Below the pieces are notes generated by a model, which was given only the letters and a program-made list of their open reading frames with translations, made no database searches and was not told the DNA's origin. Made by a program: the position numbers and the translations under genes. From NCBI GenBank assembly GCA_007122555.1, contig SKTL01000530.1:1-10627 (forward strand): DNA of 10,627 bases, written 5' to 3'. Source of the DNA: Thermomicrobiaceae bacterium (lineage in GTDB: Bacteria; Chloroflexota; Chloroflexia; Thermomicrobiales; Thermomicrobiaceae). Position 1 is the stretch's first letter. Each line of letters starts with the position of its first letter. Below, piece after piece: positions 1 through 7,370 of this stretch.

Positions 1-360
1 CTGGCTATCTCGACCAACTTTCACCTCTCGGTGGCGCTTCAGCTCGCAATCGGGGCCTGTTTCGGAGCCTTCGGGGCGATGCAGTCAGTGATTGTCGCCC
101 GCGCGGTTCAGCCGGAAATGCGCGCCCGCGCGATGGGAATCCTGGCGATGGCGATCGGGACCGGTCCGATCGGCATCCTGATGACCGGAACGCTGAGCTC
201 GGCCATTGGTCCGTCGTGGACGATTGGCGGACTGGCCGGGATCGCCACACTCCTCTTGCTTGTGACACTTCTGCGAAATCAAGAGCTGTTACTGGGTAAT
301 GATCTGGATGCGGTTGAGCGCAGCGTTACCAGCACAACACAAAGATCCATACGCCCGTGA
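1..360 (+). CDS. MFS transporter, C-terminal fragment (5' end outside window)
   Basis: The frame is open from base 1 to the TGA at 358-360, giving the last 119 residues of a membrane protein. Hydrophobic, Gly/Ala-rich segments cover roughly residues 10-33, 40-63 and 67-93. A basic loop with R-A-R-A-M-G follows the first one. This alternation, a Gly-rich helix, a short Arg-rich cytoplasmic loop, then a helix with T-G-P-I-G and a final helix, is typical of the C-terminal half of major-facilitator exporters (the EntS-like or MFS_3 style). These are proton-coupled carriers in the inner membrane. The tail after the last helix is polar and ends without a further domain. The substrate cannot be read from this fragment. 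The GTG at 31 lies inside the gene and is not its start. The next feature downstream is a hairpin, so the gene probably ends its transcription unit. Confidence 0.8.
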   Translation: MAISTNFHLSVALQLAIGACFGAFGAMQSVIVARAVQPEMRARAMGILAMAIGTGPIGILMTGTLSSAIGPSWTIGGLAGIATLLLLVTLLRNQELLLGNDLDAVERSVTSTTQRSIRP

Positions 361-369
361 GAGCCTCGT

Positions 370-393
370 GAGGGTCAGAGGAGTCTGACCCTC
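370..393 (+). terminator. Perfect 10-bp hairpin just after the transporter gene
   Basis: Ten bases after the transporter stop codon, GAGGGTCAGA (370-379) and TCTGACCCTC (384-393) form a perfect stem with a GGAG tetraloop. No T-run follows (the next bases are GATGGTCCCG), so it is not a classical U-tailed terminator. Its position suggests 3'-end formation or mRNA 3'-end protection. Confidence 0.55.
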
Positions 394-694
394 GATGGTC
401 CCGCAGCGCGATCTGCGATACAGGTTTTCGAGCTTTCGGAAAGTTTCGTTCCGCCTCGCGGTATGCCCGTTGTTAGAACTCGCCGAAACGCAGATTGGAA
501 ATTCTTGCTCAGAACGTGTAGTCTGCGATTGACGCGCTAGCATTACTATTTCACTTCTCGAACCGGTTCTCATGGATCATGGCCGAAGTCGGGGATTTGG
601 TGATGCTGGAGAGACTGTGATCGGTCAGCTCAGTCCACACCAGTGTCGACGGTTCGATCAGCTACGGCATCAAACTGACGGAACGGGGGAACGA
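394..694. other. Intergenic stretch without a recognised gene
   Basis: No frame here has coding character. A TTGACG at 529-534 resembles a -35 box, but no acceptable -10 lies at the right distance. ATG 572 and GTG 617 are in frame with the lipoprotein downstream. GTG 617 has a good GGAGAG (608-613) in front of it, so the lipoprotein reading frame could begin here, but the amino acids encoded from 572 to 694 look like untranslated sequence. A small CGGAA/TTCCG hairpin is also present. Nothing else is recognisable. Confidence 0.4.
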
Positions 695-1984
695 TTGGTT
701 CAGCCTAATCCCATAGGGCGAACACCCGGTGTCCGGGGACTCTGTCGCTTCGTTAGCGTTTCCAGCCTCTTGCTGGTGATCCTGGCTCTTGCTGCCTGCG
801 AGGTCGATGTCACAATCAACGGGCAAGGCGACGACGAGCCAGCGCCGACGGCGACCCCGGAACCCGTCGGGGCCGAGCCAACTGCGATCCCCGAGGACGT
901 CGCCGAGGCGACAGCGATACCGACGCTTGAACCAACACCCGAGCCGACGCCGGAGCCGCAGCCGACCGCGACGCCAGAAATCGCGGAGCCGGAATCAGTT
1001 CAGCTGTATCCCATCCGTGACGGCGACCGATGGGGCTATATTGATCGTGATGGCGCCGTCGTCATTGAACCGCAGTGGGATCGAGCGTTTGAGTTCAACG
1101 AAGGACGAGCGATCGTTCGTCAGGATGGTCTCTTCGGCGCGATCGACCCGGATGGAAACGTTGCGGTCGAGGTCATGTACGATGGAATGGCTCCATTCTC
1201 CGAAGGTCTGGCGCCGATCGGCGTCGGCGGCGAACCGGGGCATCACGGAACCCTCATCGATGCTGACTGGGGCTATGTCGATCGAAATGGGAACGTGGTC
1301 ATCGAGCCGCAGTTCGAGCTCGCCGGAGAGTTCAGCGAAGACCGCGCTCCAGTCGGCGTCGGCGGATTGGTCGGATTCATCGACCAGTCCGGAGAAATCG
1401 TGATCGAACCGGAATACGAATGGGCCGACCCCTTCTCCGAGGGGATCTCGCGCGCGGTTGTCGATAACCAGTATGACGTCTACATCGATCGGGACGGCGA
1501 AATTGTCAAGGAATGGGGCGACCAGCGCGTTTCCGGATTCACCGACGGATATGCGTCGATCATGGGCGCCGACGGATTCGGGTTCATTAATCGCGATTTC
1601 GAGATTGTCATCGAACCGCGGTTCCTGATCGTCCGGCACTTCAGCGATGGACTCGCCGCAGTCGCTCCGGAGGAAGGCGTCTGGGGATACGTCAACGAGA
1701 ACGACGAGATGGTCATCGAGCCGCGATTCAATGAAGCGGAACCCTTCAGCGACGGCTTCGCGGCCGTCCGGACCGGCGACAAAATGGGGTTCATCGACGA
1801 GGACGGGGCGTGGCGAATTCAGCCGGATTTCGATCGCGTCTTTCCGTTCGAGGATGGCCTGGCGATCGGCGCGTTCGGGGAGGAAATTCGGTTTGCCGCA
1901 GGCGGATTCGACCCGCTCGAAGTTTATGGGGGCTGGGGCTACATCGATACGAACGGCGACTTTGTCTGGGGACCGATCGACTGA
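695..1984 (+). CDS. WG-repeat lipoprotein with Pro-rich stalk
   Basis: About 429 residues. The hydrophobic run S-S-L-L-L-V-I-L-A-L-A-A-C ends in a lipobox with the lipidated Cys at residue 35, so the mature protein should be anchored to the outer face of the membrane. The TTG at 695, preceded by GGGGGA (685-690), is chosen because it gives a signal peptide of near-normal length. The in-frame GTG 617 (better RBS) and ATG 572 would put the Cys at residue 61 or 76, which is too far in. Residues about 47-101 are a Pro/Thr/Glu/Ala stalk with T-P-E-P units. From residue 113 to the end run about eight WG (KWG) repeats plus a partial ninth, each of the form WGYIDRDG-x-VVIEPQFD-x-A-x-PFSEGLA-x-V. WG repeats are beta-rich modules whose ligands are mostly unknown. 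The last repeat ends at the stop, so the gene looks complete. It converges on metG. Function is not known; surface binding or sensing is only a guess. Confidence 0.85.
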   Translation: MVQPNPIGRTPGVRGLCRFVSVSSLLLVILALAACEVDVTINGQGDDEPAPTATPEPVGAEPTAIPEDVAEATAIPTLEPTPEPTPEPQPTATPEIAEPESVQLYPIRDGDRWGYIDRDGAVVIEPQWDRAFEFNEGRAIVRQDGLFGAIDPDGNVAVEVMYDGMAPFSEGLAPIGVGGEPGHHGTLIDADWGYVDRNGNVVIEPQFELAGEFSEDRAPVGVGGLVGFIDQSGEIVIEPEYEWADPFSEGISRAVVDNQYDVYIDRDGEIVKEWGDQRVSGFTDGYASIMGADGFGFINRDFEIVIEPRFLIVRHFSDGLAAVAPEEGVWGYVNENDEMVIEPRFNEAEPFSDGFAAVRTGDKMGFIDEDGAWRIQPDFDRVFPFEDGLAIGAFGEEIRFAAGGFDPLEVYGGWGYIDTNGDFVWGPID

Positions 1985-1989
1985 TCGGT
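1972..1989. terminator. Hairpin between convergent lipoprotein gene and metG
   Basis: ACCGATC (1972-1978) and GATCGGT (1983-1989) form a perfect 7-bp stem with a GACT loop that includes the lipoprotein stop codon. A second stem, CGGCGA/TCGCCG (2000-2005 with 2011-2016), spans the metG stop. Neither has a T-run. With just 21 bases between the two stops, these may act as compact bidirectional 3'-end signals. Confidence 0.35.
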
Positions 1990-2005
1990 GACGTAGTCCC
2001 GGCGA

Positions 2006-3601
2006 TTAGCTCGCCGCGCTCTCTTCGCGTTCGATCCGAGGGAAGATCGGGCGGGCTTTCTCAACGCGTTCGACGCGCGGCGCGGCGCCCCATTGCAGGG
2101 CGTCGGTCCAGCCGTGGTCGATCAGCTCAAATCCGAGCTGCTCAGCCATACGGTGGGAAGCTGCTGGCAGGAACGGCCGGATGGCGTGACAGGTTACTCG
2201 CAGTGTTTCCACTAGATGATACAGCGTTTCATCGAGTTTCAGTGTCGCCGACTCGTCGCCGTTGCGCTCCTCTTTTGAGACCGCCCACGGAGCCATCTCT
2301 TCGACGTATCGATTTGCCCGTGCGACCAGATCGTTGATCGCCGCCAGCGCCGCCTGCGGGTCGTAATCGTCGCCCATCGTCGCGTGGAGTCGATCCGGCA
2401 ACCCTTCGGCGGCACTCCGAAGCTCGCGGCTTTCCGGCAATGCCGTCTCGCCGTCTGGTACGAGACCCTTTCGATAGCGCCCAACCATACTGACCGTCCG
2501 GTTCAGCAGGTTGCCGAGATCGTTTGCCAGGTCCGCGTTGTAGCGGCGTTCCAGCTTGTCATTGGTGAAGTCCGCGTCGAGCGTTGCCGGAACCTCGCGG
2601 AGCAGCCAGTAGCGAACCGCATCCGCGCCATACGCGGCGCAGAGATCGACCGGGTCAATCGTGTTGCCGAGGGATTTACTGATTTTTCCGCCGGCGATCG
2701 TCAGGTAGCCGTGGACGAACACCGTTGTTGGCAATGGTTCTCCGGCGGATAGAAGCATTGCCGGCCAGTAAACGGCGTGAAATCGCAAAATGCCCTTGCC
2801 GATGCAATGAACGCGATCCGGACTGTTCACCCAGTAGCGATCGTACAGTTCCGAATCCTGTCCGTAACCGAGCGCGGTAATGTAGTTCGCCAGCGCATCA
2901 ACCCAGACGTACATGACCTGATCGGGATCGTTTGGCACCGGAACACCCCACCCTCGGGCGCGCTCGCGAGAACGTGAAACGCTCAAGTCTTCGAGGCCGC
3001 GAGCCACGAATGATCGAACTTCGTTTCGACGCGATTCCGGGATGATTCGCATGCGTCCGGAGTCTATGAATTCAAGCAGCTGATCCTGATAACGTGAAAG
3101 CCGGAAGAAGTAATTCTCTTCCTCCACCAGGTCTGGCCGAACACCGTGATCAGGACAGAGCCCGTCAACGAGTTCATCCTCGTTGTAGAACTGCTCGCAC
3201 CCGACGCAATAGAGTCCCTGGTAGGCCTTACGATAAAGGTCGCCGTTCGCTTCCAGCTTCTTCCAGAGACGGGTTGCTCCCGCGAAATGCCTCGGATCCA
3301 CTGCGGTGCGAATGAAATCGTCATACGACACATGAAGCAGGTCGAGAACGTCGACAAATCCCTGCGCATTTCGGTCGACCAGTTCCCGCGTGGTTATTCC
3401 CTCGCGCTCGGCCGCCTGGACACTCTTGAGCGAGTTCTCGTCGGTGCCGGTCAGGAAGCGGGTATCTCGGTCGATCAACCGGTGATAGCGGGCAAAGACG
3501 TCTGTTTGCACCATCTCCAGGGCGTGCCCGATGTGCGGCAACGCATTGACGTAGGAGATGGAAGTGGTTATGTAGTAACGATCTCGAGCTTCACCTGACA
3601 C
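2006..3601 (-). CDS. metG: Methionyl-tRNA synthetase (short form)
   Basis: 531 residues. It attaches methionine to tRNA-Met in the cytoplasm by ATP-dependent activation, for both initiation and elongation. Class I signatures are present: HIGH at 23-26 and the KMSKS-type loop as KISKS at 306-310. The connective insert carries one zinc knuckle, C132-x2-C135-x13-C149-x2-H152, as in the Thermus-type enzymes, and not the two-knuckle E. coli arrangement. The anticodon-binding helical domain follows, with N-R-Y-V-E-E-M-A-P-W at 430-439. The protein ends after a R-P-I-F-P-R-I-E segment, so the C-terminal Trbp111-like tRNA-binding domain found in many MetRS is absent, which is usual for this short class. 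The start is GTG at 3599-3601, with AAGGTG (complement of 3609-3614) seven bases upstream. No T-box-like leader is visible. It is transcribed toward the lipoprotein gene and away from ftsH. Confidence 0.96.
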   Translation of the reverse strand: MSGEARDRYYITTSISYVNALPHIGHALEMVQTDVFARYHRLIDRDTRFLTGTDENSLKSVQAAEREGITTRELVDRNAQGFVDVLDLLHVSYDDFIRTAVDPRHFAGATRLWKKLEANGDLYRKAYQGLYCVGCEQFYNEDELVDGLCPDHGVRPDLVEEENYFFRLSRYQDQLLEFIDSGRMRIIPESRRNEVRSFVARGLEDLSVSRSRERARGWGVPVPNDPDQVMYVWVDALANYITALGYGQDSELYDRYWVNSPDRVHCIGKGILRFHAVYWPAMLLSAGEPLPTTVFVHGYLTIAGGKISKSLGNTIDPVDLCAAYGADAVRYWLLREVPATLDADFTNDKLERRYNADLANDLGNLLNRTVSMVGRYRKGLVPDGETALPESRELRSAAEGLPDRLHATMGDDYDPQAALAAINDLVARANRYVEEMAPWAVSKEERNGDESATLKLDETLYHLVETLRVTCHAIRPFLPAASHRMAEQLGFELIDHGWTDALQWGAAPRVERVEKARPIFPRIEREESAAS

Positions 3602-3660
3602 AGCTTCACACCTTACTCAGCGGGGCTCGTCTGACGCGACGATTTTCGGCCATATTTCAA

Positions 3661-3676
3661 GCGAAAGGATACCACG
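3661..3676 (-). promoter_or_regulatory. Candidate metG promoter with extended -10
   Basis: On the minus strand this reads CGTGGTATCCTTTCGC, containing TGG-TATCCT, an extended -10-like element (TG-n-TATxxT). Transcription would start about 57 bases before the metG GTG. There is no clear -35. Nearly the same 16-mer (14 of 16 identical) lies upstream of fabD at 6312-6327, which is the main support. The rest of 3602-3776 holds only small hairpins, GGATAC/GTGTCC (3667-3682) and TTCAG/CTGAA (3740-3754), and no reading frame of note. Confidence 0.4.
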
Positions 3677-3776
3677 GTGTCCGATGATCTCCGGCCTGAG
3701 GGACTACCATTTCACGGCAGCTATGGCCACGACTGATGCTTCAGATGACCTGAAACCAGTCAATCCTCCATTCGTC

Positions 3777-4099
3777 TTAACCGTACACAGCTATCAACTG
3801 CAGGGGACGATTCGCTGCCGTCAGGCGGGAAATACGACGACCTGACAGGCGGATCCGGGTCTCCTGCAGGGAGCTGGAATGCCGAATCAGGACTATTTCT
3901 CTACAGATTAGTAGAGAATGCGTCGGTTCCAGAGGTGGACATTTTGGTTCACAGGGGCCACAATAGGGGTATGGCGCTGGTCGACGTACGAGTCGGCTGA
4001 CTGAGCGCCTGAGACACGCTCCGTTACTCTTGCACACTAGACTCATCTCCTCCTCACGTGCGGGGCAGCCGTTACAAAGCGGCTGCCTCGTGCGGTTTA
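3777..4099 (+). ncRNA. Candidate multibranched structured RNA, unknown class
   Basis: Hand folding of the + strand gives adjoining helices. P1 closes the domain: AACC (3779-3782) with GGTT (4094-4097). P2 (3788-3876): CAGCT/AGCTG; then an 11-bp stem of 3798-3808 with 3859-3869; then CTGCC-GTCAGG (3815-3825) with CCTGAC-A-GGCGG (3841-3852). P3 (3877-3930): GAA/TTC, CCGA/TCGG and a perfect 8-bp TTCTCTAC/GTAGAGAA hairpin. P4 (3932-3939 with 4048-4055): 8 positions with one U-U mismatch, enclosing three hairpins, namely 3942-3963, GGCGCT/AGCGCC with inner GTCGAC/GTCGGC (3973-4009), and TGAG/CTCA (4010-4045). P5: a 15-bp stem of 4057-4071 with 4080-4094. P3, P4 and P5 are separated by single A residues (3931, 4056). 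The stems contain several G-U pairs that would be A-C mismatches on the other strand, which favours + transcription, although I searched mainly that strand. It is either a free-standing RNA or a far-upstream part of the ftsH leader. No known family is recognised. A decayed palindromic element is the main alternative. Confidence 0.45.
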
Positions 4100-4122
4100 T
4101 GGCGGATTTTCCACGCATTTCA

Positions 4123-4150
4123 TTGCCCGAGACGTTAGAATTGGTAGTAT
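4123..4150 (+). promoter_or_regulatory. Weak candidate ftsH promoter
   Basis: TTGCCC (4123-4128), a 16-base spacer and TAGTAT (4145-4150) resemble -35 and -10 boxes, each matching 4 of 6 consensus bases. A start near 4157 would give a leader of roughly 95 bases that begins just at the hairpin 4161-4184. Support is modest. Confidence 0.25.
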
Positions 4151-4160
4151 GAACTGGGAT

Positions 4161-4252
4161 CTGTGGGTACGCTGGAACCCACGGATTGCGCCACATGACG
4201 AATTTATGCGAATACCAGGATGAATTCGCCTGCCGAAGGGGTTCCCCGCCTT
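4161..4252 (+). promoter_or_regulatory. Hairpin-rich ftsH leader with possibly occluded RBS
   Basis: Three hairpins follow one another. CTGTGGGT (4161-4168) pairs with ACCCACGG (4177-4184), including one U-G. GCGAAT (4208-4213) pairs with ATTCGC (4224-4229), in competition with CAGG/CCTG (4216-4219 with 4229-4232). The Shine-Dalgarno AAGGGG (4236-4241) can pair with CCCCTT-like bases downstream: AAGG with CCTT (4249-4252) plus GG with CC (4246-4247), with a bulged G4248 and a UUCC loop. The last one would hide the ribosome site directly in front of the start. Whether it melts with heat or binds a factor is unknown. Confidence 0.35.
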
Positions 4253-4253
4253 G

Positions 4254-6263
4254 ATGAATAACCGAGATGATCAATCTAACCGGCAGAAGAAATCCGGTGG
4301 GCAGGACGGAGAGCAGAAGTCCCGGCCCAGCTTTCCGATCTGGATCCTCTGGGCCCTGCTGATCTCGCTGTTCGCCTACAGCGCTTACGCGTATTTCTGG
4401 CCGTCTGGCGATCCGACGATCGACATTTCGTATTCCGAACTCCGCCAGCAGGTGGAAGCCGGAAGCATCAGCCGGATCACGATGGAGGGCGAGAACGTCT
4501 CTGGCGAGTTTACCGCCGAGATGGTGGAGTACGAAGGTCAGATTTATGGCCCGGACGAGGCGCTGCCGTCGGGAGCCGATTCCGAGGAGATTACGCAGAG
4601 CGTTTACTTTGATTCGGCGGTTCCAGAGAACACCCAACCGGATTTTGTCGCCTTCGCCACCGAAAACAATGTGTCAGTGACGGCCGAGCCGTCATCGGAC
4701 GGAATGTTCGGATCACTGCTCTTCCTTGCGATTCCGCTCCTGCTGTTCATCGTCATCCTCTTCTTCATTGGTCGGAGCATGTCTCGCGGGCAGCAGAATG
4801 TGTTCAGTTTCGGGAAATCAAAGGCCAAACAGTACGATCCTGAGCGTCCGAAACTGACGTTTGCCGACGTTGCCGGTGAAGAAGAATCCAAAGCGGAACT
4901 GGAAGAGCTGGTTCAGTATCTTAAAGATCCGGCCAAGTTCCATAATATCGGAGCCCGGTTGCCGCGCGGTATTCTGCTGGTGGGCCCGCCGGGAACCGGC
5001 AAGACGCTGCTTGCCAAGGCGGTCGCCGGTGAAGCTGGTGTTCCATTCTTCAGTGTTAGCGCTTCTGAATTCGTCGAGATGTTCGTCGGTGTCGGCGCAA
5101 GCCGTGTCCGCGACCTCTTCGAGAAAGCGAAGACGAACTCGCCGGCGATTATCTTCGTTGACGAGCTCGACGCGGTGGGTCGTCAGCGTTTTGCCGGCGT
5201 CGGCGGCGGTAATGACGAGCGTGAGCAGACGTTGAACCAGTTGCTCGTTGAGATGGACGGGTTCGATCCGCATGAAGACGTTATCGTGGTCGCCGCCACG
5301 AACCGACCCGATGTGCTCGATCCCGCCTTGCTGCGACCAGGACGTTTTGACCGTCAGGTGACGGTTGGTCTGCCGGACAAGAGAGGTCGCGAGGCGATTC
5401 TGAAGATCCACACCCGCGGTATCCCCGTCGACCAGAATCTGGATCTTGGCCTGATTGCCTCGGCGACACCCGGTTTTGCTGGCGCCGACCTGGCGAACCT
5501 GGTTAACGAGTCGGCATTGATGGCCGCGAGACGGGATAAGAAGGTCGTCGAGAAGGACGATTTCGATCTTGCGCTGGACAAAATCATTCTGGGCACCGAA
5601 CGCTCGATGGTTATGAACGATCACGAAAAGCGCGTTGTCGCCTACCACGAGGGCGGCCACGCTATCTGTGCGCACTTCTCACCGGGAGCGGATCCGCTTC
5701 GCAAGGTCACAATCGTTCCGCGGGGCCGCGCGCTCGGTGTAACGATTCAGGCGCCGGAAGAGGATCGCTTCAACTACTCGCGGAGCTACCTGCTCGACCG
5801 CCTGGTTGTCATAATGGGCGGGCGCGCTGCCGAGCGGCTCGTGTTCAACGAGATCACGACCGGCGCGCAGAACGACCTGAAAGAGGCGACGCTGCTTGCC
5901 AGGCGAATGGTCGGACTCTGGGGCATGAGTGACGAGATTGGCCCCATCTTCCTCGGTATGGGCGAGCAGCACGTCTTCCTTGGGCGCGAGATGGGCCAGG
6001 AACGCGAAGTCGGCGAAAAGACGGTCGACCGAGCTGATGAAGCGGTTCAGCGAATCCTCTATGAGGCGATGGATCGCGCTGAGACACTCCTGCGCCAATA
6101 TCGGGATCGACTGGACGCGCTGGCCGATCAACTCATTGAAGATGAGACCGTGGATCGAGAGGGATTGTTTGAGCTCCTTGGCCCGCACGCCGTTCCGGCC
6201 GGTGATTCCACGGCAGTCGCCGATATGACACGCACTGATGAGCACGGTCACGGATCCGGGTGA
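4254..6263 (+). CDS. ftsH: ATP-dependent zinc metalloprotease FtsH
   Basis: 669 residues. It is a membrane-anchored hexameric AAA+ protease that unfolds and degrades misassembled membrane proteins and short-lived regulators. The N-terminal tail is cytoplasmic and polar. TM1 is at about 28-49, an extracytoplasmic segment of about 100 residues follows, and TM2 is at about 152-174. The AAA module has Walker A GPPGTGKT (244-251), the pore loop M-F-V-G (276-279), Walker B IIFVDELD (299-306) and the second region of homology with A-T-N-R-P and R-P-G-R-F-D-R (348-367). The M41 protease domain has HEGGH (465-469; E. coli-type enzymes have HEAGH) and the third zinc ligand Asp541 in N-D-L-K-E-A-T. All catalytic residues are present and the length is normal for the family. 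ATG 4254 is taken as the start. The adjacent TTG 4251 is also in frame and is closer to the AAGGGG site (9 bases against 12), so the first residue is uncertain by one codon. The long leader suggests post-transcriptional control. Confidence 0.97.
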   Translation: MNNRDDQSNRQKKSGGQDGEQKSRPSFPIWILWALLISLFAYSAYAYFWPSGDPTIDISYSELRQQVEAGSISRITMEGENVSGEFTAEMVEYEGQIYGPDEALPSGADSEEITQSVYFDSAVPENTQPDFVAFATENNVSVTAEPSSDGMFGSLLFLAIPLLLFIVILFFIGRSMSRGQQNVFSFGKSKAKQYDPERPKLTFADVAGEEESKAELEELVQYLKDPAKFHNIGARLPRGILLVGPPGTGKTLLAKAVAGEAGVPFFSVSASEFVEMFVGVGASRVRDLFEKAKTNSPAIIFVDELDAVGRQRFAGVGGGNDEREQTLNQLLVEMDGFDPHEDVIVVAATNRPDVLDPALLRPGRFDRQVTVGLPDKRGREAILKIHTRGIPVDQNLDLGLIASATPGFAGADLANLVNESALMAARRDKKVVEKDDFDLALDKIILGTERSMVMNDHEKRVVAYHEGGHAICAHFSPGADPLRKVTIVPRGRALGVTIQAPEEDRFNYSRSYLLDRLVVIMGGRAAERLVFNEITTGAQNDLKEATLLARRMVGLWGMSDEIGPIFLGMGEQHVFLGREMGQEREVGEKTVDRADEAVQRILYEAMDRAETLLRQYRDRLDALADQLIEDETVDREGLFELLGPHAVPAGDSTAVADMTRTDEHGHGSG

Positions 6264-6291
6264 GCGCGGCGGCGAACGGCGCTGTAGCGAT

Positions 6292-6345
6292 GCGAGAACC
6301 GGCAGAATCTGCGTGGTATCATTCCGCAGTTTGCCGGTTATTCGC
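6292..6345 (+). terminator. Long imperfect hairpin between ftsH and fabD
   Basis: GCGAG (6292-6296) pairs with TTCGC (6341-6345). AACCGGCA (6297-6304) pairs perfectly with TGCCGGTT (6332-6339), with A6340 bulged. CTGCG (6309-6313) pairs with CGCAG (6325-6329) around an 11-base loop. It starts 28 bases after the ftsH stop. There is no T-run, so it could be a non-canonical ftsH terminator, but the top of the hairpin contains the fabD promoter candidate, so it may equally be an operator-like palindrome. Confidence 0.35.
6312..6327 (+). promoter_or_regulatory. Candidate fabD promoter with extended -10
   Basis: CGTGGTATCATTCCGC contains TGG-TATCAT, an extended -10 with 5 of 6 consensus bases. It would start transcription near 6329, about 85 bases before fabD. 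No -35 is evident. It matches the motif upstream of metG in 14 of 16 bases. It is flanked by inverted repeats that could bind a regulator such as a FapR- or FabT-like protein, but neither operator sequence is recognised here. Confidence 0.4.
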
Positions 6346-6413
6346 TTTCATTCATCACGCGAATTGCATCGATTCTGGTGTTGTTCATACGTGGGATGAA
6401 GGGGAACAGAACA

Positions 6414-7370
6414 ATGAACGTAAAAGAGGACATCGCTCAGCGGATCGCCTGGGTGTTTCCGGGGCAGGGTAGTCAGTACGTCGGGATGGGCCAGCGGGTT
6501 TATGAGGTGTCCGATGCCGCCCGCCGGATCTTCAATCAGGCTGACGAAGTGCTGGGGTATTCCATCTCTTCCCTCTGTTTCAATGGTCCTGCCGATGAAC
6601 TGGAAGACACGGTCAACGCGCAGCCGGCCATCTTTACCGTCAGCATCGCCTACCTTGAAGCGTTGCGAGAGCGATCGCGAGATGTCGGCAAATCGATCGC
6701 TCCAGTGTACGTTGCCGGGCATAGCCTCGGTGAATTCACTGCGCTCGTCGCCGCGGGGGTCCTCGATTTCCGTGACGCGCTGGTCCTGGTGCGCGAGCGA
6801 GGTCGGCTGATGAAAGAGAGCGGCGAAGAGCGTCCCGGCGGGATGGCCGCGGTCATCGGGCTTGATCGCGAAGATCTGGAACAGGTTTGCGAAGAGGCAG
6901 GGAATGTCGGCATCGTTGTGCTCGCAAACGACAACTGCCCGGGTCAGTCGGTCATTTCCGGTGAGATTGCCGCACTTGAACGGGCGATGGAGCTGGCGGA
7001 GGCGCGCGGAGCCCGCCGCACTGTTCGGTTGGGGATTTCTATTGCATCGCACTCGCCGCTCATGGAGCGTGCAGCCCAGCAACTGAACGATTTCGTTTCC
7101 CGCATGCCGCTTCGCGACCCGCAGATTCCGATTGTGGCGAACATGACCGGACAACTTCTGACGACGGTGGACGACGTTCGGAACGAGATCTCCCAGCATG
7201 TCCTGATGCCGGTTCAATGGTCGAGCTCGGTAAAGGAAATGGTCAATGGCGGGGTCAATACGTTCCTGGAAGTCGGACCCGGACAGGTACTCAGTGGATT
7301 GATTCGACGGATTCGACGAGACGTACAGACGCTCAGCGTCAAGGATTACGGGGTCTACGGCCAGGAGTGA
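6414..7370 (+). CDS. fabD: Malonyl-CoA:ACP transacylase
   Basis: 318 residues, the usual size. It transfers the malonyl group from CoA to acyl carrier protein, supplying the extender unit for type II fatty acid synthesis in the cytoplasm. Motifs: G-Q-G-S-Q at 17-21 (oxyanion hole), the nucleophile elbow GHSLGEF with Ser104, Arg129 in E-R-G-R-L-M (binds the malonyl carboxylate), His213 in S-I-A-S-H-S-P-L-M (catalytic partner), and the closing P-G-Q-V-L-S-G-L near 288-295. These line up with E. coli FabD Ser92, Arg117 and His201 at a constant offset of 12. ATG 6414 is chosen because AAGGGG (6399-6404) lies nine bases before it. The GTG at 6378 would add 12 residues and place this site inside the gene. 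fabF follows after 27 bases, so the two are probably one operon. Confidence 0.96.
   Translation: MNVKEDIAQRIAWVFPGQGSQYVGMGQRVYEVSDAARRIFNQADEVLGYSISSLCFNGPADELEDTVNAQPAIFTVSIAYLEALRERSRDVGKSIAPVYVAGHSLGEFTALVAAGVLDFRDALVLVRERGRLMKESGEERPGGMAAVIGLDREDLEQVCEEAGNVGIVVLANDNCPGQSVISGEIAALERAMELAEARGARRTVRLGISIASHSPLMERAAQQLNDFVSRMPLRDPQIPIVANMTGQLLTTVDDVRNEISQHVLMPVQWSSSVKEMVNGGVNTFLEVGPGQVLSGLIRRIRRDVQTLSVKDYGVYGQE

Noticed and set aside
995..1639. 214-codon minus-strand frame opposite the WG repeats
   Set aside because: Its repetitive look is the mirror of the WG repeats; the + strand protein has a signal peptide and domains, this one has neither.
3602..3780. T-box leader for metG
   Set aside because: The minus strand upstream of metG lacks the conserved antiterminator sequence and a specifier stem; only a GTGGTATCC-like stretch is present, which reads better as an extended -10.
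3777..4099. RNase P RNA, tmRNA, SRP RNA or 6S RNA
   Set aside because: The conserved sequences or end structures of these RNAs were looked for and not seen, so the region is left as an unknown structured RNA.
3777..4637. 286-codon open frame on the minus strand covering the gap and the ftsH start
   Set aside because: It runs antisense through the ftsH N terminus, has no recognisable domain or ribosome site, and its composition looks like random translation.
4818..5675. 285-codon minus-strand frame inside ftsH
   Set aside because: It is fully antisense to the conserved AAA core, a typical GC-codon shadow.
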